Shown here: positions 41,220-50,772 of the stretch, one piece after another
Position numbering within the stretch: the stretch's first letter is position 1
How the letters are laid out: the number at the start of each line of letters is the position of its first letter
Assembly (NCBI GenBank): GCA_017387565.1
Contig: JAFOEY010000044.1
Location: forward strand, 17,220-81,219
Direction of reading: 5' to 3'
Source of the DNA: Lachnospiraceae bacterium
GTDB taxonomy: Bacteria; Bacillota; Clostridia; Lachnospirales; Lachnospiraceae
Length of the DNA stretch: 64,000 nucleotides
Notes under the pieces: generated by a model
The model's input: only the letters and a program-made list of their open reading frames with translations
What the model was told of the DNA's origin: nothing
The model's database searches: none
Made by a program: the position numbers and the translations under genes

Positions 41220-42086
41220 ATGGCTTCATTGGGAATACCGGCAAACACAATTGCGGTTTTACAAAAACACGGATTTCAGTTTCAAAAAAAATATGGACAA
41301 AATTTTTTGATTGATACGCATGTATTGGACAAAATCATAATAGAATCTGAAATAACAGCAGATGACTGTGTTTTGGAAATCGGACCCGGTATCGGAACCA
41401 TGACACAATATTTAGCGGAGACAGCCAGACATGTCATCTGTGTGGAAATTGATGATCATTTGATCCCGATTTTAAAGGAAACGCTGGCTGATTATGATAA
41501 CGTCACGATTATTCATGGGGATATTTTAAAGACCGATGTAAATGATTTATGTGCCACATACAATGACAACAAGCCGTTAAAAGTGGTGGCAAATCTTCCC
41601 TATTACATAACGACCCCTATTATCATGGGACTGTTTGAAAGTCATGTTCCACTGTCTTCCATCACCATTATGGTACAAAAAGAAGTGGCAGACCGGATGC
41701 AGGAAGGACCGGGAAGTAAGGATTACGGAGCTCTTTCTCTGGCCGTACAATATTATGCCAAACCGGAAATTGTTGCCAATGTTCCGCCCAATTGTTTTAT
41801 GCCAAGGCCAAATGTCGGAAGTGCTGTCATTCGTCTGACCCGATATGAAAAGCCGCCGGTAGAAGTGCAGGATGAAAAAAAGATGTTTACCCTGATTCGG
41901 GCTGCATTTAACCAGCGTAGAAAAACTTTGGTAAATGCCATATCCAATGCGGGAATATACGGAATAACCAAGGAAGATGTACTGGCTGCCTTGGAAAAAC
42001 TTAACTTATCTTCGACGATACGCGGAGAGGCATTAAGCCTTTCCCAGTTTGCTAAACTTTCCGATGAAATTATACACCAAAAATAA
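41220..42086 (+). CDS. rsmA: 16S rRNA dimethyladenosine transferase RsmA (KsgA)
   Basis: 288 residues. KKYGQNFLID at the start, EIGPGIGTMTQYLAE (SAM motif I), CVEIDDHLIP, NLPYYITTPIIM (motif IV, catalytic NLPY), QKEVADRM and the C-terminal RRKTLVNAIS. It dimethylates two adjacent adenines near the 3' end of 16S rRNA late in small-subunit assembly. GGAG lies just before ATG 41220. Confidence 0.97.
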   Translation: MASLGIPANTIAVLQKHGFQFQKKYGQNFLIDTHVLDKIIIESEITADDCVLEIGPGIGTMTQYLAETARHVICVEIDDHLIPILKETLADYDNVTIIHGDILKTDVNDLCATYNDNKPLKVVANLPYYITTPIIMGLFESHVPLSSITIMVQKEVADRMQEGPGSKDYGALSLAVQYYAKPEIVANVPPNCFMPRPNVGSAVIRLTRYEKPPVEVQDEKKMFTLIRAAFNQRRKTLVNAISNAGIYGITKEDVLAALEKLNLSSTIRGEALSLSQFAKLSDEIIHQK

Positions 42087-42119
42087 TTGTGAAAAATTGT
42101 GTAGAAAAAGGTTATTCTT

Positions 42120-42148
42120 TTGACATCAAAATGTACCTATGCTAAACT
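42120..42148 (+). promoter_or_regulatory. Candidate promoter of the TPR/glgB unit
   Basis: TTGACA (42120-42125), 17 bases, TAAACT (42143-42148). The -35 is perfect and the -10 partial. Confidence 0.5.
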
Positions 42149-42224
42149 TATATTTAGTTTAGAAAATAGGGTTATTATGTAAAAATATACCACATTATGT
42201 ATGTGACACTGTGAGGTGAGCCAA

Positions 42225-45200
42225 TTGGATAAGTATGAATATAAGGTTCGTGCCGAAGAAATTAATTCCTTAATTGAACAGAAGAAATTTGCCGAAGCGG
42301 TAAAGATTGCAGATACGATTGACTGGCGCAGAGTAAAAAGTGCAAAAATGCTCTGTAAAGTCAGTGAACTGTATAAAATGAATCGGCGTTATGAAGACAG
42401 TAAAGAGATCCTGTTATTGGCGGATGAACATCTGCCCAATTCGCGTAATATTATTTATTCTCTTTGTGAATTGAGTATCAAGCTGGAAGATTTGATTCCC
42501 GCGGTGGAATATTACAAACAGTTTGTGCAGATTGCTCCGAGAGATACCGGTCGATATATTTTGCAGTATCGTCTGTATGAAGCGCAGGATGTCAGCTTAG
42601 AAGAGCGTATCGCGGTATTAGAGGAATACAAAAAGCGTGATTACCGCGAAAAATGGGCATATGAACTGGCATATTTATATCATCGTATTGGACTGGCTAC
42701 CCGTTGTGTCGAAGAATGTGATGAACTGATTTTATGGTTTGGAGAAGGAAAATATGTCATAAAAGCCATGGAATTAAAAATGCTTCATGCGCCTTTGACA
42801 ACTTCCCAGCAGGAGAAATATGACCAGAGATTTGCATCTGAATCCAATGTTTACGTGGTTAAAAAGCCGGATGAGACAAAAGAAGCTGCGCTAGAGAAAG
42901 CGAATGCGGCTGCGCAGAAGATTTTGGAATCTGCAAGTGAACCGATTATGTCCTCCGTTTCCATGGAGACCATTCCGTCTATGCCGATTCAGATTAAATC
43001 CGTAGAGGTATCCAATGCGCCTACAACCCGGATTCCCGCAAAGAAAGTAGAAGAAGAGGCAGCAAAGGAAGAGGAAGAGATTAAGATTGATCTTCCACAG
43101 ATTCCGTTGGCCGAATCCGGTGAAGAAGATTTTCAGATTAAAACGCCGGATATGGGCAAGTTTAACACCATCAATTTACAAAAAGAGCTTGCTAAGAATC
43201 TGGCCGCTGTGATGCAGCAGGAAGATATGGGTGCAATTGATGCAACTCGTGCTTTGCCAATTGATTCGCTTCAAAATATGACCGAAGAAGAAATCAAGGA
43301 AGCAATGTCAGAAAACACTTCTGCTAAAGAACTCTCTAAAGAAGAACCGGATTCTGATCTGGCGCAGGAAGCCGATGAAAAAGAAGCAGATTCATCAGCG
43401 GATATTGCAGCAACAAAAGAGATGAAACCTCTTATGGATACTGCTGTAACAAGAGCAGTAATTGATGAAGTAAGAAAAGTGTTGGGCGAAGAACCCAGAG
43501 AAACTATCACAGAAGAAGATTTATTAAAATCCATGCTTGAAGGTAAAGAAGAAAATGATTCTGAGCCGATAGCAGAGGAAAAAGCGATTTCTGAAATGAT
43601 TGCTGCGGAAGCTCAGAAAGTAGAAGTTATTCCTGAACCTTCTGTTGAAGAAATTAAGGAAGAAGAAAGCGCTCCAGAACCTATTATTGAAGAAGTAAAA
43701 GAAGAAACTATTCCCGAGCCGGTTGTTGAAGAAGTAAAAGAAGAAATTGCTCCCGAGCCGGTTGTTGAAGAAGTAAAAGAAGAAATTATTCCAAAGCCGG
43801 TTGTTGAGGAAGTGAAAGTAGAAGAAACTATCGCTGAACCGATTGTTGAGGGCGTGAAAGAAGAAATTGCTCCCGAGCCGATTGTTGAGAAATTAAAAGT
43901 AGAAGAAACTATACCTGCACCGGTTGTCGAAGAAATAAAAGTAGAAGAAACTATACCCGAACCGGTTGTCGAGACTGTGCCGGTAAAAGAATCCATCCCT
44001 GCACCGGTTGCTGCAGTACAGCCGGTTGATCCGGATGCTCCGATTATTGAAAAACAAATTACAGGACAGTTGAGTTTCAATGATATTGTGGCAGGTTGGG
44101 AAGAGACCAAAAAAGCTGCAGAAGAGCGCCGATTGGATGAAATGCGTAAAAAGGTCATGGCCCAGACTGGTCCGTTGCTTCAGGGGTTTGAAGCGCCGGT
44201 AAAGGAAGGTCTGCTTGACAGTATTGATATGATTACACCTGCCATCAAAGTATTTGATGAAAGTAATATACCGGCGGTAGATCCGCTTATCACAGAAGAT
44301 GATGAAGTTGAGGAGTTAACAGACATTCAGTCGGTTGGTGAAACAGAAGAGTTACCTGTCATTGAGGAAGAGAAACCGCAAGAACCTCAGCTTAGCGAAT
44401 TTACTTTTAACACAGCAGAGATTAATAATATTGAAGAAAAGCTTCTTCATTCATTGGAACAGGCCAAAGATGATTTAAAAGATCCGGAATTGGAGCCTAT
44501 AAATCTTTCGGGAATATCCGTTACTGAGGAATTTGATAAAGATCTTGAACGCCAGATTTTAGAGGCATTAGAAGAAAAGGAAACGCAAAAGAAAGAAGGA
44601 AAAGAACCGCAGGATGATAAAAAATCCTTTGCGAATATTGAATTTACAATTACCGATTTGACTGAAGAAAAGGATGAAGTGAATAATAAAGAGAATCTGA
44701 CAGAAACCGATTTGCCCCAAGTCGAAAAAGAAACCTTTTCCAAATCTTCTAAACGACAACTTTCCAAAGAAGAAAAAGAATTGTTTGGAACAGTTGCAAA
44801 GACAAAAAAAGTTCAGGAGGAAATTGCCAATGTTATTGACAACATCAGTTTGGATCCGGCAGTAAGCAATATTGTTATTACCGGTGAAAAAGGCGTTGGC
44901 ACACTTGAACTGGCTAAAAATATTATTAAAGTAGTATCTGTGGAAAATAAAAATTTCTCCGGTCGAGTTGCAAAGGTTACAGGAGAGCAGTTAAACACAA
45001 GAAATATCGCAGATACCTTGAATGGATTGAATAATGGCGCACTTATCATTGAGCAGGCTGGTGATTTATCTGATTTTTCTTTGATTGCTATTGCCGACTA
45101 TTTGAGAACGGCTCATAACGATGGTCTGATTATTTTTATGGAAGACAGTAAAAAGGCAATGGATACTCTCCTTGCAAAAGATAATATGCCGCTTAATAGT

Positions 45201-45500
45201 TTCAATCTGCGGATTGATGTTGCAGCGCTGGATAATGATGGTCTGGTTAATTTCGGCAGAGAATATGCTTTGGAAAAAGAATATGCCATTGATGAAATGG
45301 GTATGTTGGCATTGTATACCTGTATTGCCAATCGGCAGACCAGTCAGCATACTGTTACGGTTGAAGAGGTAAAACATATTGTGGATGAAGCAATCGCGAA
45401 ATCAGAAAAGGGAAGTGTTTCCCATATCATGGATGTTATCTTGAAAAAGCGATATGATGATAATGATATGATTATTTTACGAGAGAAGGATTTCATATAA
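42225..45500 (+). CDS. Large protein: TPR-like N-terminus, Glu/Pro repeat stalk, degenerate AAA+ C-terminus
   Basis: TTG 42225 with GAGG at 42213-42216 is the best start (1091 residues); the GTG at 42216 overlaps that ribosome site. Residues about 1-200 are helical hairpins of TPR type. A long acidic region follows, with repeats EPVVEEVKEEI (about residues 470-600, DNA 43640-44000). The last 230 residues look like an AAA+ module: NIVITGEKGVGTLELAKNII sits where Walker A should be but lacks the lysine, GALIIEQAGDLSD replaces Walker B, and a helical lid ends the protein. It probably binds no ATP and acts as scaffold. It precedes glgB by 18 bases. Function unknown. Confidence 0.7.
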   Translation: MDKYEYKVRAEEINSLIEQKKFAEAVKIADTIDWRRVKSAKMLCKVSELYKMNRRYEDSKEILLLADEHLPNSRNIIYSLCELSIKLEDLIPAVEYYKQFVQIAPRDTGRYILQYRLYEAQDVSLEERIAVLEEYKKRDYREKWAYELAYLYHRIGLATRCVEECDELILWFGEGKYVIKAMELKMLHAPLTTSQQEKYDQRFASESNVYVVKKPDETKEAALEKANAAAQKILESASEPIMSSVSMETIPSMPIQIKSVEVSNAPTTRIPAKKVEEEAAKEEEEIKIDLPQIPLAESGEEDFQIKTPDMGKFNTINLQKELAKNLAAVMQQEDMGAIDATRALPIDSLQNMTEEEIKEAMSENTSAKELSKEEPDSDLAQEADEKEADSSADIAATKEMKPLMDTAVTRAVIDEVRKVLGEEPRETITEEDLLKSMLEGKEENDSEPIAEEKAISEMIAAEAQKVEVIPEPSVEEIKEEESAPEPIIEEVKEETIPEPVVEEVKEEIAPEPVVEEVKEEIIPKPVVEEVKVEETIAEPIVEGVKEEIAPEPIVEKLKVEETIPAPVVEEIKVEETIPEPVVETVPVKESIPAPVAAVQPVDPDAPIIEKQITGQLSFNDIVAGWEETKKAAEERRLDEMRKKVMAQTGPLLQGFEAPVKEGLLDSIDMITPAIKVFDESNIPAVDPLITEDDEVEELTDIQSVGETEELPVIEEEKPQEPQLSEFTFNTAEINNIEEKLLHSLEQAKDDLKDPELEPINLSGISVTEEFDKDLERQILEALEEKETQKKEGKEPQDDKKSFANIEFTITDLTEEKDEVNNKENLTETDLPQVEKETFSKSSKRQLSKEEKELFGTVAKTKKVQEEIANVIDNISLDPAVSNIVITGEKGVGTLELAKNIIKVVSVENKNFSGRVAKVTGEQLNTRNIADTLNGLNNGALIIEQAGDLSDFSLIAIADYLRTAHNDGLIIFMEDSKKAMDTLLAKDNMPLNSFNLRIDVAALDNDGLVNFGREYALEKEYAIDEMGMLALYTCIANRQTSQHTVTVEEVKHIVDEAIAKSEKGSVSHIMDVILKKRYDDNDMIILREKDFI

Positions 45501-45518
45501 ATAAACGGGGGTAAGCAG

Positions 45519-47432
45519 ATGGAAAATAACAAGGAATTAAATCCACTTTACATCACAGAGGCAGATCAATATATATTTGCCCAGGGATGTCATTACGAGA
45601 TTTATAACAAAATGGGAGCGCATAAAACGGTAGAAAATGGGATAGAAGGAGTTTATTTTGCCGTATGGGCACCCAATGCAAAGTATGTCAACGTGGCAGG
45701 ATCCTTTAATGACTGGGATATTTACCGGCATGAGTTGAAAAGATTGGGAGAAGGCGGTATTTATGCAGGATTTATTCCGGGGGTAAAAGAAGATGATTTG
45801 TATAAATATGTCATTACAACGCAGGATGGAAAGAAGCTTTACAAGGCAGATCCCTACGGTAATTATGCAGAGTTACGCCCGGGTAACGCATCAAAAGTGA
45901 CAGATATTTCAAATTTTAAATGGACCGATAAACTCTGGATGGATGCAAAAGCCAATACAGACTGGAATAAGGAACCAATTGCCATTTATGAATGTCATAT
46001 CGGATCATGGATGCGTCATCCCAGAGAAGATGAAGATGGTTTTTACAATTATCGCGAGTTTGCGGACCGCATTGTTACATATTTGAAGGAAATGAAATAT
46101 ACGCATATTGAGTTGATGGGGATTGCAGAGCATCCTTTTGACGGCTCCTGGGGATATCAGGTAACGGGTTATTATGCTCCAACCTCACGGTACGGAAAAC
46201 CAGAGGATTTTATGTATCTGGTGAATCTGTTACATAAAAATAAAATTGGAGTCATTCTTGACTGGGTTCCCGCACATTTTCCCAGAGACGGATTTGGTCT
46301 TGCTAATTTCGATGGCACATGTCTTTATGAGCATCCCGATCCCAGACGTGGAGAGCATCCGGACTGGGGAACCAAGATTTTTAACTATGCCAGAAAAGAA
46401 GTAAGTAATTTCTTAATCGCGAATGCTATGTTCTGGGTTGAAAAATTCCATGTAGACGGTCTTCGTGTAGATGCCGTGGCATCCATGTTGTATCTGGATT
46501 ATGGAAAAAGGGATGGAGAATGGCTGGCAAATGAATACGGCAACAATAAGAATCTGGATGCCATTGAGTTTTTCCGTCATTTAAACAGCATCATGCAAAA
46601 GAGAAATCCCGGGACTTTGATGATTGCAGAAGAATCCACTGCATGGCCGATGGTAACAGGTGATACAAAAGAAGGCGGATTAGGATTTTCTTTCAAATGG
46701 AATATGGGTTGGATGCACGATTTCTGCGAATATATGAAGTTAGATCCCTTGTTCAGAAAGGACAATCACTACAAAATGACATTTGCCATGAGTTATAATG
46801 GAAGTGAAAACTATATTCTTCCGATTTCCCATGATGAGGTTGTACACCTAAAATGTTCTATGTTAAATAAAATGCCCGGATTTTATGTGGATAAGTTTGC
46901 AAACCTGCGCGTGGGCTATACGTATATGTTTACACATTCCGGTAAAAAGCTTCTCTTTATGGGACAGGATTTTGGACAGGACCATGAATGGGATGAATCC
47001 AAAGAGCTTGACTGGAATTTACTTTCTGACCATGAGCACAGTTCTTTAAAATACTATGTATCAAAGCTGTTGGAATTATATCGCAAATATCCTGCGCTTT
47101 CTGAAATCGACAGAGATTGGGCGGGCTTTGAATGGATGAATGCGGATGATTGTGAGCAGAGTACGTATAGTTATGTGCGCAAAGCATCTTCCGGAAAAAA
47201 TAATATTCTGGTTGTTTTAAACATGACACCGATGGAACGGAAAGATTATAAAGTCGGTGTACCAAAAAAGAAAAAGTACACATTATTATTAAATTCCGAT
47301 GAGGAGTGCTTCGGAGGACGTGGAAATAAGATTCCGGCTGCAATTACAGCAAAAGCAGAGGAAGTGGATGGAAGACCTTATTCTCTGACATTTGATCTTC
47401 CTGCATATGGAGCAGCAGTTTTCCGGTTTTAA
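45519..47432 (+). CDS. glgB: 1,4-alpha-glucan branching enzyme
   Basis: 637 residues. An N-terminal CBM48 (VYFAVWAPNAKYVNVAGSFNDW) is followed by the GH13 barrel: GVILDWVPAHFP, GLRVDAVASMLY (nucleophile Asp), LMIAEESTAWP (acid/base Glu) and ISHDEVVHLK. It makes alpha-1,6 branches in glycogen. GGGGGT lies before ATG 45519. The upstream TPR protein shares its operon; other glg genes are not in the window. A terminator follows. Confidence 0.96.
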   Translation: MENNKELNPLYITEADQYIFAQGCHYEIYNKMGAHKTVENGIEGVYFAVWAPNAKYVNVAGSFNDWDIYRHELKRLGEGGIYAGFIPGVKEDDLYKYVITTQDGKKLYKADPYGNYAELRPGNASKVTDISNFKWTDKLWMDAKANTDWNKEPIAIYECHIGSWMRHPREDEDGFYNYREFADRIVTYLKEMKYTHIELMGIAEHPFDGSWGYQVTGYYAPTSRYGKPEDFMYLVNLLHKNKIGVILDWVPAHFPRDGFGLANFDGTCLYEHPDPRRGEHPDWGTKIFNYARKEVSNFLIANAMFWVEKFHVDGLRVDAVASMLYLDYGKRDGEWLANEYGNNKNLDAIEFFRHLNSIMQKRNPGTLMIAEESTAWPMVTGDTKEGGLGFSFKWNMGWMHDFCEYMKLDPLFRKDNHYKMTFAMSYNGSENYILPISHDEVVHLKCSMLNKMPGFYVDKFANLRVGYTYMFTHSGKKLLFMGQDFGQDHEWDESKELDWNLLSDHEHSSLKYYVSKLLELYRKYPALSEIDRDWAGFEWMNADDCEQSTYSYVRKASSGKNNILVVLNMTPMERKDYKVGVPKKKKYTLLLNSDEECFGGRGNKIPAAITAKAEEVDGRPYSLTFDLPAYGAAVFRF

Positions 47433-47465
47433 TCTTATGAAAATAGAAAAATAAGCCGAAATATA

Positions 47466-47495
47466 GGGTGAATGCAATTCGCATTCACCCTTTTT
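47466..47495 (+). terminator. Terminator after glgB
   Basis: GGGTGAATGC (47466-47475), loop AATTC, GCATTCACCC (47481-47490), TTTTT. Confidence 0.9.
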
Positions 47496-47619
47496 GTGTA
47501 TTTCATTTTAAAAATATTCCCTTTTCGAATTTGTGATCACAATTATATCTTTGTCCGTCGACTTTTATGAGGTTTTGTGTCTATCTTTGTAGCATGAGCG
47601 AACAAAAATAATGACTGCT

Positions 47620-47656
47620 TTCAACTGTCGAAGACGAAGTCTGAGTTTTGAAAAGG
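47620..47656. repeat. Dispersed palindromic element, copy 2
   Basis: TTTCAACTGTCGAAGACGAAG... is the reverse complement of the core of the element at 16204-16254, with about 23 identical bases plus a further ten. Here it lies 30 bases before the ribosome site of the flagellum-linked gene. A separate 12-base palindrome, TTGTGATCACAA, is at 47531-47542. The 250-base gap holds no gene. Confidence 0.7.
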
Positions 47657-47682
47657 GATAAAAATATAAAGGCAGGAACGCT

Positions 47683-50600
47683 ATGAGCATTGCAATTAAT
47701 CAGATTGATACATATGAAAAAAATCAGGTTGTAAAGAATGGACACCAAACGTCTGCACCGGGAACAAATGACAAAGTTTCTAAAGGACAGGCGGTTTTTG
47801 CATGGGATCATTCGCAGGATGGAATTGGCATGCAGGCATACCGTGACAATGACAATCAAAGTTCGTTGTTAGATGAAGCAGTTTCTTTTGATGAAAAAAA
47901 CAGCAAAGACTATATGGTTGTCATGTCCAATACCATGTCGGATGAGGATTATTGCAAATGGCAGGAAAACGGCGGAAATCCGGGAGATTGTGAGCCGGGC
48001 GAAATGGTCACAATCATGGATCAGATCAAAATCACGCTTGCAAAGGCAGGAGTGGAAGTTTCCGGTTTTACGGATCAACTGGATGCTGCAACGATCAAAG
48101 ATGCAGGATTGAGCGAAGGATATGCCAATGCAATAGCCAGTGCTTTAAAATACAAAAATCTTCCGGCTACCGAAGATAACATCAAATCCATGGCAACACA
48201 GATGACTCAGATGCAGAATATGAATCAATTATCGGATGGAGCCAGAAAATATCTGATTGAAAATGAATTACCGCCGACTTTTGACAATTTGTATAAGGCA
48301 AATTTTACGGCAGGAAAAGAAACTGCCGTTTCGCAAGGATATTATAATACCGAAACCTATGGATATATGGCAAAAAAGGGAACGATTGATGATGTTTCAA
48401 CGATGGAATCGCAGATTCGGGACATTATCAGACAGTCCGGTCTGGAAGAAAACTCCAAAAACATGGAAAATGCGACCTGGTTATTGGAAAAAGGACTTCC
48501 TCTGACCGAGAAAAATCTGCACTATATGGCGCATCTGGATTCATTGACATTTCCTTTGAATCTGAATCAGGTTGCATTAGCAGCCGCAGATGCCGTTTCC
48601 ATGGGATTAAGTGCCAAAGAAGGAAATTTGATTACCGGCAATGGATATCCGACGGAAGAAGCCGGATATCTGGACACATCCATAAAAATAAATGAAAAAA
48701 CACAGGCTGTATCCGATGAAGATATCTTTACTGTTATTAAAAGCGGAAAAAGTCTCAATCTCTTCAATTTGTTTCAGGCAGTAGATTATTTGCAAAAAAC
48801 TGCGGTGCAAACGGAAAACGAAGGCGAAAAGACCGGACAGCAAATAGGAAAACAAATAGAAAGACAAACATCAAATCAAATTGAACAACCGTCAAGACAG
48901 CAAGCAGACGGACAGATTGAACAGCTGACAGAACAACAGCAAAATGCTTTTTTGGAAGCCAAAAAGCAACTGGTACAGATTCAGCTTACCATGAGTGCCC
49001 AGGCAAACCTTAAATTATTAAAACAGGGAATCTCCATTGATTTAGAGCCTTTAAATCAATTAGCTGATATGCTGGAAAAAGAAGAAAGTCTGTATCATGC
49101 AACAGAGCTTGGAAACATTGTTGAGAAGACAGAAGAAATTAAGCATCTGCCACAGGATACACTGGGAGTTTCCGTTCAGGAAGCCTGGATGGCAAACCGT
49201 GTCTATACCTTAGATCATGTATATGAGACAGGAAAAATTATTGCCGCAGATTATGAAAAAGCCGGTCAGAGTTACGAAGCATTGATGACAAGTCCCCGTG
49301 CGGATTTGGGAGATCACATGAAAAAGGCTTTTCAAAATGTGGATGACTTACTTTTGGAAAACGGGATGGAAGTATCCGATGAAAACCGCAAAGCCGTACG
49401 GATTTTGGGATATAACCGGATGGAAATCACACAGGAAAATCTGGATGCCGTAAAAGAAGCAGAAGCTCTGTTAAAAAAGGTAATACAGCAGCTGACACCG
49501 GAGAAAACACTGCATATGCTTCGCGACGGTGTGAATCCTATGGAAATCAATTTGGATGAACTTTCGAATTATCTGGATACCCTTCAGGATGAAGGAGAAT
49601 CTCTTGAAAAATACAGCAAATATCTCTATCGCTTAGAAAAAAACAAGGAGATTTCGCAGGAAGAAAAAGATGCCTATATTGGTGTGTACCGCTTGTTACG
49701 ACAAATTGAAAAAGGAGACGATGCGGCAATCGGAACGCTTGTTTCCAAAAATCAGGATATGAATTTCGAGAATCTCCTGAGTGCAGTTCGTACACGTAAA
49801 AAAGGATTCATTGATACAAAAATTGATGATGCCTATGGGCTTTTAAAAGAAGTACAGAAAAATCAGCAATCCATTTCTGACCAGATTATGAATTATTATA
49901 AAAACCGGGCAGGACAGGTGCTTCATGAAATGTCTACCGAAGGGTTTGAAGATTTCGAAGAGCAGAAAGAATTTTATCAGTCTGATCTTGCGTTTATGCG
50001 TCAAATGAAGGAAATTGTGGAGGATACTTTTACAGGATTGATTCAGGACGGGATTGCGGCAACCGCAAATCATCTCATGGCAGAGCAGATGATATCGGAT
50101 GATGCTGCGTTTGTTAAAGATTATCGTAAGATATTAAAAGATGCGGATAAAGAAAAAGAGTTTCTGGATGAGCTGGAAAAACTGACGAATTCTTTCGATT
50201 CGGGAAAAGAAAGTGTTCAGGCAGCTTATGAAGCTTTTGCAAAGCGGGCTTTACAGGAATTTTCCGATGTCGGCGAGGAAAGTAAAAATCATATTGATGT
50301 ACGTTCCTTTGCATTTGATATGCGTCAGATCTCTCTTTGGGGTGAGCACGCAAAACAGGAAAGTTACTATGTTCCGATGCAGTTATCGGAGCATGTGACA
50401 ATGGTTCATGTCAAAGTTGTAAACAGTGATAAAAAGGGAACAGTAACCGTAGACTTAAAAGAAACTGACGGATTTTTGGGAAAAGCCAGAGCTGTTTTTC
50501 AGATAAAGGAAGGAAAAGTCGAAGGACTGCTTCAGGTTGCAGATGAAAAAGATCTTTCAAGTTATCGGGAAATTGCCGGTAAATGTTGCGGGCTGATACT

Positions 50601-50772
50601 TGAGAAAACAGGAAAAAGTGCCGATATAACTTGTGTACAAAGTCAGACAATGAATTTAAATGCTTTCCACAAAGATGAAAAAACCGAATCGACAAAGGAT
50701 TTATATCAGATTGCAAAAGCATTTATCCAGAGTGTGGAGCAGGAGGTTACAGCTTATGAGAGTCAATTATAA
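47683..50772 (+). CDS. Large repetitive protein upstream of flagellin
   Basis: 1029 residues, mostly helical, no signal peptide or membrane span. Repeated blocks of about 60-70 residues end in LPxTxxNI/L (YKNLPATEDNIKSM, NELPPTFDNLYKA, KGLPLTEKNLHYM), the pattern of a family found in flagellar regions of Lachnospiraceae (I believe DUF6240, unconfirmed). A Gln-rich stretch (GQQIGKQIERQTSNQIEQPS) sits near residue 385. The last 120 residues (VPMQLSEHVTMVHVKVVNSD..GTVTVDLKETDGFLGKA) resemble the C-terminal domain of hook-length control protein FliK. It overlaps flagellin by 17 bases, so it is probably a flagellar export or length-control protein. Confidence 0.6.
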   Translation: MSIAINQIDTYEKNQVVKNGHQTSAPGTNDKVSKGQAVFAWDHSQDGIGMQAYRDNDNQSSLLDEAVSFDEKNSKDYMVVMSNTMSDEDYCKWQENGGNPGDCEPGEMVTIMDQIKITLAKAGVEVSGFTDQLDAATIKDAGLSEGYANAIASALKYKNLPATEDNIKSMATQMTQMQNMNQLSDGARKYLIENELPPTFDNLYKANFTAGKETAVSQGYYNTETYGYMAKKGTIDDVSTMESQIRDIIRQSGLEENSKNMENATWLLEKGLPLTEKNLHYMAHLDSLTFPLNLNQVALAAADAVSMGLSAKEGNLITGNGYPTEEAGYLDTSIKINEKTQAVSDEDIFTVIKSGKSLNLFNLFQAVDYLQKTAVQTENEGEKTGQQIGKQIERQTSNQIEQPSRQQADGQIEQLTEQQQNAFLEAKKQLVQIQLTMSAQANLKLLKQGISIDLEPLNQLADMLEKEESLYHATELGNIVEKTEEIKHLPQDTLGVSVQEAWMANRVYTLDHVYETGKIIAADYEKAGQSYEALMTSPRADLGDHMKKAFQNVDDLLLENGMEVSDENRKAVRILGYNRMEITQENLDAVKEAEALLKKVIQQLTPEKTLHMLRDGVNPMEINLDELSNYLDTLQDEGESLEKYSKYLYRLEKNKEISQEEKDAYIGVYRLLRQIEKGDDAAIGTLVSKNQDMNFENLLSAVRTRKKGFIDTKIDDAYGLLKEVQKNQQSISDQIMNYYKNRAGQVLHEMSTEGFEDFEEQKEFYQSDLAFMRQMKEIVEDTFTGLIQDGIAATANHLMAEQMISDDAAFVKDYRKILKDADKEKEFLDELEKLTNSFDSGKESVQAAYEAFAKRALQEFSDVGEESKNHIDVRSFAFDMRQISLWGEHAKQESYYVPMQLSEHVTMVHVKVVNSDKKGTVTVDLKETDGFLGKARAVFQIKEGKVEGLLQVADEKDLSSYREIAGKCCGLILEKTGKSADITCVQSQTMNLNAFHKDEKTESTKDLYQIAKAFIQSVEQEVTAYESQL

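Noticed and set aside
43271-44158. Ser/Thr-rich minus-strand frames opposite the large TPR protein
   Set aside because: They mirror the Glu/Lys/Val repeat codons of the real gene and lack start signals.
47531-47542. CRP-like site TTGTGATCACAA before the flagellum-linked gene
   Set aside because: The half-sites lack the six-base spacer of CRP sites, and CRP control is not expected in this group; kept only as a palindrome.
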